64,000 nucleotides of DNA, from NCBI RefSeq assembly GCF_021088345.1, contig NZ_CP088156.1, forward strand, positions 3,286,001 to 3,350,000, written 5' to 3'. The stretch is from Bradyrhizobium ontarionense (GTDB taxonomy: Bacteria > Pseudomonadota > Alphaproteobacteria > Rhizobiales > Xanthobacteraceae). The translations under genes and the position numbers were made by a program. The notes beneath the pieces were generated by a model. It did no database searches. It was not told the DNA's origin and worked only from the letters and a program-made list of their open reading frames with translations. Positions 1-6,326 of the stretch are shown here, piece after piece; position 1 is the first letter of the stretch, and each line of letters opens with the position of its first letter.

Positions 1-1
1 C

Positions 2-952
2 CTGCACACGGTCGTCGTGGCCAGGAAGGCCACCGAGGCCCACAACATGGCCTCATTCGAACTCGTCCCGGCAGACGATCAGCCGCTGCCCGGATTCACC
101 CCCGGCAGCCATATCGATGTCACCCTGCCGAACGGGCTGACACGGCAATATTCGCTGCTGAACAGCGCCTCCGAGCGCAACCGCTACTGCATCGGCGTGT
201 GGAAGGACGGCAACAGCCGCGGCGGCTCCAAGGCGCTGCATCTCGACATCAATGAAGGCGATCGGCTGCAGGTCAGCCGCCCGCGCAACCGCTTCAAGAT
301 TCCAAAGGACACCAAGCGCGCGCTGCTCGTGGCGCGCGGCATCGGCGTCACGCCGATCCTGTCCATCGCCGACACGCTGAAGGCCAAGAACATTCCGTTC
401 GAGCTGCACTACGTGTTCGCACTGATGTCGCCGGATTCATTCCGCGGCACCATCGCGGCCTCGTCCTTCGCCGAGAACACCAAGTACTATAAGGAATCCA
501 GCGAGGACAATCAGTTGCTGAAGCCGGCAGATCTGTTCGCCGACCGGCCCGACGACACCCAGCTGTTCATCTGCGGCGTCGACTGGTGGATGGACCCGAT
601 CCTCGCGCTGGCCAAGCAGAAGGGCTTTGCGGAAGAGCGCGTTCATGTCGAGCGCTTCACCGCGAAGGCCGCCGCCGCGCTGCTCGACAAGGTGTTCGAC
701 GTCACCATCAAGAGCACCGGCGCGACCTTCAAGATTCCCGGCGATAAGACCGTCACCGCATTCCTCGAAGAGAATGGCGTCAAGATCGCGACCTCCTGCG
801 AGCAGGGGATGTGCGGCACCTGCAAGACCAGGGTCGTCGACGGCGAGATCGATCATCGCGACAAGCGTCTGTCTGCCGCGCAACGCGGCGAAGGATACTT
901 CCTGCCCTGCGTGTCGCGCGCCAAGGGCGACCGGCTGGTGCTGGATTTGTAA
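2..952 (+). CDS. PDR/VanB-type ferredoxin reductase (5' partial)
   Basis: This is the reductase component of a two-component oxygenase of the phthalate dioxygenase reductase/vanillate demethylase VanB type. It passes electrons from NAD(P)H through flavin to a 2Fe-2S centre and on to an oxygenase partner. An FMN-binding barrel (RQYSLLNS) comes first, then the NAD(P) domain (LLVARGIGVTPILS, FICGVDWWMD), then a C-terminal plant-type ferredoxin domain with the cysteine pattern SCEQGMCGTCK ... LPC. The frame stays open to the left edge through a normal family N-terminus (LHTVVVARKATEA), so the true start lies outside the window and the GTG at 17 is internal. The oxygenase partner is not in view. 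The family call is firm; the substrate is unknown. Confidence 0.88.
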   Translation: MHTVVVARKATEAHNMASFELVPADDQPLPGFTPGSHIDVTLPNGLTRQYSLLNSASERNRYCIGVWKDGNSRGGSKALHLDINEGDRLQVSRPRNRFKIPKDTKRALLVARGIGVTPILSIADTLKAKNIPFELHYVFALMSPDSFRGTIAASSFAENTKYYKESSEDNQLLKPADLFADRPDDTQLFICGVDWWMDPILALAKQKGFAEERVHVERFTAKAAAALLDKVFDVTIKSTGATFKIPGDKTVTAFLEENGVKIATSCEQGMCGTCKTRVVDGEIDHRDKRLSAAQRGEGYFLPCVSRAKGDRLVLDL

Positions 953-965
953 CAGGCGATTGGCC

Positions 966-1169
966 GTGACCACCGAGACCGATCTGTGGCAGACCGCGTG
1001 GATCATCGCGGAGCAGCACGGCACCGACGGGCCCGCATTCGCGGCGCGCATGGCGGACAGCTTCAAATTGGGCCACAAGATCGACGCGCATCAGGCGTGG
1101 GTTTCGATCGCGGCCAAGGTCGCCGCGCTGATCGAGACCAATACGTCGCGCAGCGCGCACCGGCATTGA
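966..1169 (+). CDS. small acidic hypothetical protein, 67 aa
   Basis: A short GTG-started frame begins 13 bases after the reductase stop, so the two are probably co-transcribed. The product is predicted helical, with a W-x2-A-W-I pattern near the N-terminus and a second W in HQAWVSIAAKVAALI. That layout recalls the small DUF6961-type proteins of alphaproteobacteria, but the match is from memory and untested. There is no signal peptide, cysteine or membrane segment. It is most likely a cytoplasmic helical protein of unknown role. The coding call rests on tight spacing and codon usage like that of its neighbour. Confidence 0.55.
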   Translation: MTTETDLWQTAWIIAEQHGTDGPAFAARMADSFKLGHKIDAHQAWVSIAAKVAALIETNTSRSAHRH

Positions 1170-1185
1170 TGTCGAAAAACGGACA
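1170..1185. promoter_or_regulatory. NifA upstream activator site 1 (TGT-N10-ACA)
   Basis: TGT-CGAAAAACGG-ACA matches the NifA enhancer consensus exactly. It starts at the last bases of the preceding gene. A second exact site lies 30 bp (about three helical turns) downstream, and a -24/-12 promoter follows. A single site could be chance; the phased pair is not easily so. Confidence 0.6.
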
Positions 1186-1199
1186 GAGTCGGATGGCTC

Positions 1200-1215
1200 T
1201 GTCCGGATTCGCACA
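1200..1215. promoter_or_regulatory. NifA upstream activator site 2 (TGT-N10-ACA)
   Basis: TGT-CCGGATTCGC-ACA is the second exact NifA-type enhancer half of the pair. Its end is about 194 bp from the -24 element. That would shrink to about 90 bp, the usual spacing, if the palindromic repeat at 1281-1384 were removed. Confidence 0.6.
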
Positions 1216-1280
1216 CGATCTGCGCGGCCACGCCGCCCGCCCGCCTCCACATTCGACGAAGCGCGCAAGCTGCTTCCACG

Positions 1281-1384
1281 CGTCATTCCGGGGCGACGCG
1301 CAGCGGCGAGCCCGGAATCCATATCCACCAGCCGTGGTCATGGATTCCGGGCCTGCGCCCAAGTGGGCGCATCCCGGAATGACG
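1281..1384. repeat. intergenic palindromic repeat, 'GTCATTCCGG' family, copy 1
   Basis: The element opens with CGTCATTCCGGGGCGACGCG and closes with the complementary CCCGGAATGACG. An inner pair, GGAATCCAT/ATGGATTCC, surrounds a short loop, so the whole can fold into a long hairpin. Related copies lie at 6106-6249, 13944-14046 and 40181-40326, all between genes. It occupies a third of the 318-base gap before the SagB-like gene, between the enhancer sites and the promoter. Confidence 0.85.
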
Positions 1385-1407
1385 CTGGGCAGGTAGTCAC
1401 AGCTCTT

Positions 1408-1423
1408 CGGAACGGAATTTGCT
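1408..1423 (+). promoter_or_regulatory. sigma-54 (-24/-12) promoter
   Basis: CGGAACGGAATTTGCT has GG and GC with the required 10-base gap and matches TGGCACG-N4-TTGCW at all but positions 1 and 4. It lies 64 bases before the ATG at 1488 and downstream of two NifA-type enhancer sites. It should drive the four-gene SagB/rhodanese-ankyrin operon. Confidence 0.62.
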
Positions 1424-1487
1424 CAGTCGCATCCGGTCGCCAAGCGACCATCCAACATGCGCGAACTCACGCGCCTTGTGAGGAACC

Positions 1488-3131
1488 ATGTTCGTGTCAC
1501 CGTCCAGCGCGGCAGAGCTCCCCGCCGCCGCCGACATAGCACTCGCCTATCACGTGCGCACCAAGCATAGCCTGAAGCGCTATGCCGCCGGGCCGGAGAC
1601 GCTGGACTGGGATGCGCAGCCCAATCCGTTCCGCGAATTCGCGGGCAGCCCACGCGTCAATCTGCCTCTGACCTCGGATCGTCTCGCTGCGAGTTTTGCC
1701 GAGGCCTGCGACGGCACGGCGCCAATCCAACCGTTCACCATCGACAATGTCGCACTGCTGCTGGAATTGTCGTTCGGGCTTGCAGCCTGGAAGGAATACG
1801 GCCCGGACCGCTGGGCGCTGCGCTGCAATCCCTCGAGTGGCAATCTGCATCCGACCGAGGCCTATGTCATCAGCGAGAGCATCGCTGGTCTCACTGATGG
1901 CGTCTATCACTACCTGAGCCGGGATCACGTGTTGGAGCGGCGCTGCCGGCGCGACGCCTCGCCAACCGGGCAGCCGCTGCTGTGGCTCGGCCTGTCCTCG
2001 ATCCACTGGCGCGAGGCCTGGAAATATGGCGAGCGCGCATTCCGCTATTGCCAGCTCGACCTCGGTCACGCGCTCGGCGCCATCAGCTACGCCGCCGCCG
2101 CGCTGGGCTGGCACGCCCGTGTCATCGACGGCATCGACAGCGCTGCGCTTGCGGCCATCATGGGCCTGGACCGCACGGGCGACTTTGCCGGTGTCGAGGC
2201 CGAGGATGCCGACGTGCTGCTGGCGATCTCGCCGCGTGATATCGCGACGCCCACACGCCCGGAGCTGCCGCGTCCCGCCACGATCGCCGACGAATGGAAG
2301 GGACAGGCCAACCGGCTCGACCGCCATCCGCTCTATCGCTGGCCTGTCATTTCCGAGGTGAGCGCCGCGACGGCCGGCGAAGGACATGACGTCGTTCCCG
2401 CCGCGCCATCCCCGCCAGCCCTGCCGTCCCGATCACAGGCGCGCGCGACCGAACTCATTCTCAATCGCCGCAGCGCGCAGCGCTTCGATGCCAAGTTCAC
2501 GATGGATCGCACCGCATTCCATCAGATGCTGGACACGCTGTTGCCCCGTACCACTACGCCTTGGACTACGTGGCCATTCGCAACACGGCTGCATCCGCTG
2601 CTGTTCGTCCACCGTATCGACGGCCTCACGCCCGGGCTTTATGCGCTGCCACGCAGCGACAATGCAGAGGCCGACCTGCGGCGCGCACTCCGTCCCGACT
2701 TCGACTGGCAGCGGGTCGAGGGCGCTCCTGATCATCTGCCATTGTTTCATCTGCTCCCGACCGACAGTCGCGGCGTGATCCGCACCGCGAGCTGTCACCA
2801 GGCGATCGCCGGCGACAGCTGCTTTGCGGTGGCGATGCTGGCCGAGTTCGCGCCTCTCGTCAGCGACAATCCATGGCGCTATCGCCAGCTGCATTGGGAG
2901 GCCGGCCTGATCGGGCAGGTGCTCTACCTAGAGGCCGAGGCCTCGGGCCTGCGCGGCACCGGCATTGGCTGCTTCTTCGACGAGTCCGTGCATGAGATGC
3001 TCGGTATCGTCACGGCCGATTTCCAGACGCTTTATCAATTCACCGTCGGCCGTCCGCTGACCGATGATCGCATCACGACACAACCGGCCTATCCGGGCCG
3101 TACGCGCAACGAAGCGGGAGTCCTGCCATGA
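1488..3131 (+). CDS. SagB/ThcOx-type flavin dehydrogenase, tandem nitroreductase domains
   Basis: A 547-residue protein made of two nitroreductase-fold (FMN-binding) units, about residues 20-250 and 310-540. The first carries the family signature CNPSSGNLHPTEAY (113-126), the counterpart of the PSxGxxxPxE motif of SagB/ThcOx oxidases. The second has a degenerate version plus SCHQAIAGDSCFAVAM. Characterised relatives oxidise azoline rings in peptide natural products or reduce small electrophiles. No peptide precursor or cyclodehydratase is next to it, so a classical azole role is unlikely. It overlaps the rhodanese-ankyrin gene by 4 bases (ATGA) and is preceded by a sigma-54 promoter with paired NifA-type sites, so a role under nitrogen-fixing conditions is inferred. 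Confidence 0.8.
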   Translation: MFVSPSSAAELPAAADIALAYHVRTKHSLKRYAAGPETLDWDAQPNPFREFAGSPRVNLPLTSDRLAASFAEACDGTAPIQPFTIDNVALLLELSFGLAAWKEYGPDRWALRCNPSSGNLHPTEAYVISESIAGLTDGVYHYLSRDHVLERRCRRDASPTGQPLLWLGLSSIHWREAWKYGERAFRYCQLDLGHALGAISYAAAALGWHARVIDGIDSAALAAIMGLDRTGDFAGVEAEDADVLLAISPRDIATPTRPELPRPATIADEWKGQANRLDRHPLYRWPVISEVSAATAGEGHDVVPAAPSPPALPSRSQARATELILNRRSAQRFDAKFTMDRTAFHQMLDTLLPRTTTPWTTWPFATRLHPLLFVHRIDGLTPGLYALPRSDNAEADLRRALRPDFDWQRVEGAPDHLPLFHLLPTDSRGVIRTASCHQAIAGDSCFAVAMLAEFAPLVSDNPWRYRQLHWEAGLIGQVLYLEAEASGLRGTGIGCFFDESVHEMLGIVTADFQTLYQFTVGRPLTDDRITTQPAYPGRTRNEAGVLP

Positions 3132-3940
3132 GACCGCGCATCCCATTCCAGCGCATCGACGTCAGTCGGGCCGCTGACATCCTGCAGCGCGACGACGTCC
3201 TGCGCTTCGACGTCCGCGATCAAGCTTCGTTCAACGAAGCGCACATTGCCGGCGCGCAGCATCTCACCCAGCGCAATCTCTCCGAGCTGATCACTGGTAC
3301 GACCAGACGGACGGCGATCCTGATCTACTGCTATCACGGTAATGCCAGCCAGGAATATGCACAGACGTTCGCCGATTTGGGCTTCACGGAGGTGTACAGC
3401 CTGGACGGCGGCTATGAGGCGTGGCGACAGCGATTTCCCGCACGCAACGGCTCGGCTGCAATCAGTCCAGAGCTGGCGGCGTGGCTCGCCATACAGGGCT
3501 TTCCCGCCGATGATTTCGACGCCACCATCGCCAACCGCACCACGCCGCTGATGAAGGCCGCGCATCTCGGCAACGTCACCGTGATCCGCGATCTGCTCGC
3601 TGCGGGCGCCGCGATCGCAGCAAGAAACGCAGACGGCAACAATGCGCTGTGGCTCGCCTGCGTCGGCCATCACCTCGACGCCATCGACGCGCTGGTCGAG
3701 GCCGGCATCGACATCGACAACCCCAACGACAACGGCGCCACCGCGCTGATGTACGCATCCTCATCCGGCAAGGCCGAGGTCGTCGCGCATCTGCTCGCCA
3801 AGGGCGCAGATATCAGCACCGAAACGCTCGACGGCTTCACCGCGCTCGACATGGCCGCCTCGCTCGAATGCCTCACGCTGCTGCGCCGCGCGGCCAAGGC
3901 GGCAGCCCCGACCACGCCGGCACCCGAGATCCGGCCGTGA
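3128..3940 (+). CDS. rhodanese-ankyrin fusion protein
   Basis: The N-terminal half (residues 10-105) is a single-domain rhodanese with a cysteine in the active loop: C68 in CYHGNAS, like GlpE-type sulfurtransferases. It could carry a persulfide. From about residue 130 to 255 come three to four ankyrin repeats (TPLMKAAHLGN, NALWLACVGHH, TALMYASSSGK), a protein-binding surface. Start and stop overlap both neighbours by 4 bases, so translation is coupled with the SagB-like flavoprotein and the 104-residue protein. Rhodaneses such as RhdN occur in nif clusters of other diazotrophs. Here the link rests on the upstream promoter and is an inference. Confidence 0.85.
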   Translation: MRPRIPFQRIDVSRAADILQRDDVLRFDVRDQASFNEAHIAGAQHLTQRNLSELITGTTRRTAILIYCYHGNASQEYAQTFADLGFTEVYSLDGGYEAWRQRFPARNGSAAISPELAAWLAIQGFPADDFDATIANRTTPLMKAAHLGNVTVIRDLLAAGAAIAARNADGNNALWLACVGHHLDAIDALVEAGIDIDNPNDNGATALMYASSSGKAEVVAHLLAKGADISTETLDGFTALDMAASLECLTLLRRAAKAAAPTTPAPEIRP

Positions 3941-4251
3941 CGATCATCGAGCACGATTTCGGGATCCGGCAGCGCCAGGTCGAGCGCCGCTTCCGCACGC
4001 TGCTCAGTCTCGACGCGCTGCACGAGGCCAATGTCCGCGCCAATCCCATTCCCTATCTGGAGCGTGCCAGCGAGCGCATCTATCAGCTCGAGAAGGCGCT
4101 GTTCGACGCACTGCAGGCGGCGACGGCCATCCCCGACGATGGCGGCAAGACGGTCAGCATCGGCAAGGCCGAGCATCAACGCCTGCTGCATTGCCGGGCC
4201 ATCGTCGAGAGCGCCTACGCGCAGCTGGTCGCCGATCAGCCCGAGACCTGA
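3937..4251 (+). CDS. hypothetical protein, 104 aa, predicted coiled-coil/helical
   Basis: Starts with GTG inside the preceding stop (GTGA overlap), which fixes the start. The sequence is almost all helix-forming, charged and without cysteine, with a heptad-like stretch around residues 40-65 (YLERASERIYQLEKALFDAL) and a second helix near the C-terminus (HQRLLHCRAIVESAYAQLV). No enzyme motif is visible. It belongs to the same coupled operon as the SagB-like and rhodanese-ankyrin proteins and may be an adaptor or assembly partner; that is a guess from context only. I do not recognise the family. Confidence 0.7.
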   Translation: MTIIEHDFGIRQRQVERRFRTLLSLDALHEANVRANPIPYLERASERIYQLEKALFDALQAATAIPDDGGKTVSIGKAEHQRLLHCRAIVESAYAQLVADQPET

Positions 4252-4275
4252 ATCAACGACAAGATGGAGAGCGAC

Positions 4276-4518
4276 ATGTCGAGTGAAGGCTTCTTTGTGG
4301 ATTGGGACGGCAATCTCCGCAGCGCCGGAGATCCCGGCGGCGGCTATCTGTGCGACATCGACACAGGCGCGCGTTATGTCGCGGTGACCACCAAGAACGG
4401 CGCGCTGGTGCACGAGGCGACGCTATTCAAGACCACAGCCGATGTCGAGAAGGCCGGCATCAAGGCGCCGCTGGTCCCCGGCAGCCATCCCTGGGGCAAG
4501 AAGGCGGATGGGTTCTAA
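4276..4518 (+). CDS. hypothetical protein, 80 aa
   Basis: Last gene of the SagB-like operon, 24 bases after the previous stop. The ATG at 4276 is preferred over 4264 because a GGAGA ribosome-binding site sits 5-6 bases before it. The product has a Gly/Asp-rich N-terminal half (WDGNLRSAGDPGGGYLCDI), one cysteine, and a conserved-looking tail HPWGKKADGF. It looks like a small beta-rich soluble protein. Function is unknown. Its position in a probable NifA/sigma-54 operon makes a role in diazotrophic growth worth testing. Confidence 0.65.
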   Translation: MSSEGFFVDWDGNLRSAGDPGGGYLCDIDTGARYVAVTTKNGALVHEATLFKTTADVEKAGIKAPLVPGSHPWGKKADGF

Positions 4519-4538
4519 GCACAGGTCATCGCGCCAGC

Positions 4539-4578
4539 GTCATTGCGAGCGCAACGAAGCGATCCAGAATTCCTCGAC
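4539..4578. repeat. partial 'GTCATTGCGAGCG' repeat
   Basis: The segment GTCATTGCGAGCGCAACGAAG resembles the left arm of the repeat at 60374-60487 but lacks the right arm. It is a truncated copy in the gap between the SagB-like operon and the convergent Rieske gene. Confidence 0.5.
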
Positions 4579-4645
4579 AAGTCTCGATTGATTCAGCGCC
4601 GGTGGATGAGAAGAACACATGAACCGTCGCGGCACAGACGCTGCG

Positions 4646-4678
4646 CTCCCTCTCCCCGTTCTTCACGGGGAGAGGGAG
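4646..4678. repeat. short inverted repeat, CTCCCTCTCCCCG / CGGGGAGAGGGAG
   Basis: Perfect 13-base arms around a 7-base loop form a strong hairpin between two convergent transcription units. It may act as a bidirectional terminator. The same arm motif recurs in the longer element at 54775-54846. Confidence 0.7.
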
Positions 4679-4772
4679 CAGAGCGCCCGAGCCTCAGCAG
4701 CTTACATCCTATTTGGAGGAGAGCAGCTCTACGAGAAACGGGCAGGCTGCTCCAGAATCATGAACGTCACCC

Positions 4773-5222
4773 TCAATCCGGATGGATCATGATTTCCATG
4801 GTCTCGTCGAGATCATCGAAGGACTCGGGAAAGCTGTTGTCCTCGACCAGCGCGACGCCGCACAGGCAGATCTCGCCATCGATGACGGCGAGCGCGATCG
4901 GCTCGAGACTCTGGCCTTCGCAGGCGCCGCCGGTGCACAGGCCGGTGTCGATCTCGAACGTCGCCCCGTGACGGCCACAGCGCAGCTGCGTCCGGTCGGC
5001 ATTGAAGAACTGGCCGCTGCCGATGTTCAACCACTTGCCCTCGTGAGGGCAGCTGTTGACGTAGCCGGCGAAACCGCCTGACGCCGTATGGATGATCACG
5101 ATCGGAAATGGCCGCGCCTCGCCATTGTCACCGAACCGCGACAGGCTGAACGCCATCGCCTCCCCCGGCGCGATGCTCGTGGTCGGACAGATCACGAAGA
5201 CTTCCGGCTCACGTTCCGTCAT
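4773..5222 (-). CDS. Rieske [2Fe-2S] domain protein
   Basis: A 149-residue stand-alone Rieske protein. The two cluster-binding loops are C58-P-H60 (SCPHEGKWLN) and C82-G-R-H85 (RCGRHGATFEIDTG), the pattern of soluble Rieske ferredoxins that pass electrons to oxygenases or other reductases. There is no signal peptide or membrane anchor. The ATG at 5222 is chosen over an upstream in-frame start because the family N-terminus begins here and GGGAG precedes it. A -24/-12-like sequence lies upstream on the same strand (5350-5365). The partner is unknown; the flavoprotein operon nearby is a candidate. Confidence 0.85.
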   Translation of the reverse strand: MTEREPEVFVICPTTSIAPGEAMAFSLSRFGDNGEARPFPIVIIHTASGGFAGYVNSCPHEGKWLNIGSGQFFNADRTQLRCGRHGATFEIDTGLCTGGACEGQSLEPIALAVIDGEICLCGVALVEDNSFPESFDDLDETMEIMIHPD

Positions 5223-5349
5223 GTGCGGCGCTCCCTCAACAGCGCGACGGGAGCAGCGGGACCGTGATGACGTCTCCTGTCGCAAATCTGACGGCAGCGG
5301 CCCGAATTGTCGAGCCACGGCGCGTCACTCTCGAAACTGTCCCGATCCT

Positions 5350-5365
5350 TGCATGAAGTGTGCCG
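5350..5365 (-). promoter_or_regulatory. candidate sigma-54 promoter for the Rieske gene
   Basis: Read on the minus strand, CGGCACACTTCATGCA has GG and GC 10 bases apart and keeps GGCAC and TGCA of the consensus (mismatches at positions 1, 7 and 12). It lies about 128 bases upstream of the Rieske ATG. Confidence 0.45.
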
Positions 5366-5389
5366 TGTACGGCGACGGCGTGCGCATAG

Positions 5390-5405
5390 TGTCGGCTTGG
5401 AGACA
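5390..5405. promoter_or_regulatory. candidate NifA site (TGT-N10-ACA)
   Basis: TGT-CGGCTTGGAG-ACA is an exact match, located between the Rieske and GST genes and about 25 bp upstream of the minus-strand -24/-12 candidate. That is closer than usual for an enhancer, and the site overlaps the GST ribosome-binding region. Confidence 0.35.
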
Positions 5406-5408
5406 ATG

Positions 5409-6059
5409 ATGGCCGCGATGAAGTTCTACATGACGCCGGGATCGTGCTCGACCGGCATCCACATCATTCTCGAAGAGCTCGAGGAGGTGTTCGAGGCGTA
5501 CATCGTCAACCTCCCGGCCGGCGACAATTTCAAGCCGGACTATGTCGCGATCAACCCGAAAGCGACGATCCCAGCGTTGGTGCGCGGCGACGGCAGCGTG
5601 CTGACCGAGGTGCCTGCGATCGCCTATTGGCTCGGCCGCTCGCGGCCGCGGGCGAAGCTCTGGCCTGATGACGTCGAGACCGAGACACGGCTACTCGAGA
5701 CCATGACCTACATCGCCGGCACCGTGCACGGCCACGGCTTCGCGCGCATCTTCGCCACCCCGACCTTCAGCCGCGATGAGGCCGATCAGGAGTCCGTCCG
5801 CGCGCTCGGCCGCAACATCGTCGTGAAGGGCTTTGCGATCCTGAACAAGATGCTCGGTGAGCAGCCCTATCTCGGCGGCGAGTTCAGTGTCGCCGATCCG
5901 ATCCTGTTCTATGTCGAGTTCTGGGCCGACAAGATCGGCATTCCAATGCCGGCCAACCTGCTCGCGCACTACCGCCGCATGCTGGCGCGGCCGGTCGTGC
6001 AACGGGTGCTGCGCGAGGAAGGCTACAATCCAGCAACGCTGGGACAGGCGGGAGAATAG
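5409..6059 (+). CDS. glutathione S-transferase family protein
   Basis: A cytosolic GST of 216 residues. The N-terminal thioredoxin-like domain starts MKFYMTPGSCSTG, and the cis-proline region NPKATIPALVRGDG is followed by LTEVPAIAYWLGR, the glutathione-binding segment. The C-terminal helical domain contains GEFSVADPILFYVEFWADK, matching the N-capping/hydrophobic staple region. ATGs at 5406, 5409 and 5418 are all possible; 5409 fits best with the GGAG 6 bases upstream. It is divergent from the Rieske gene. It may detoxify electrophiles or reactive oxygen products; the substrate cannot be read from the sequence. Confidence 0.88.
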   Translation: MAAMKFYMTPGSCSTGIHIILEELEEVFEAYIVNLPAGDNFKPDYVAINPKATIPALVRGDGSVLTEVPAIAYWLGRSRPRAKLWPDDVETETRLLETMTYIAGTVHGHGFARIFATPTFSRDEADQESVRALGRNIVVKGFAILNKMLGEQPYLGGEFSVADPILFYVEFWADKIGIPMPANLLAHYRRMLARPVVQRVLREEGYNPATLGQAGE

Positions 6060-6105
6060 CTCTGCGCATTCCAGCGCCCATTGATCCGCCGCGCTCTTTC
6101 CCCAT

Positions 6106-6249
6106 CGTCATTCCGGGGCCCGGGAGGCGCGACGTCGACGCCACGCGTCGGCGTCGTGCCGAGCGGGAGCCCGGAATCCATGCCTCCCGCATCACGGCTG
6201 CCTGTGGTTATGGATTCCGGGCTCGCGCTTCGCGCGCCCCGGAATGACG
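6106..6249. repeat. intergenic palindromic repeat, 'GTCATTCCGG' family, copy 2
   Basis: Bounded by CGTCATTCCGGGGCC and GCCCCGGAATGACG, with an inner GGAATCCAT/ATGGATTCC pair as in copy 1. It fills the gap between the convergent GST and AAA+ genes and may help terminate both. Confidence 0.85.
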
Positions 6250-6326
6250 TGTGGAGAGATGCGTCGCGACCGCTCAAGGAGCGATGCGCGGATAGAATTC
6301 GACTCACCTCCGCCGACTAATGGGTT

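Noticed and set aside
1488..3131. Azole-forming oxidase of a thiazole/oxazole peptide cluster
   Set aside because: No YcaO cyclodehydratase, precursor peptide or export gene is present nearby.
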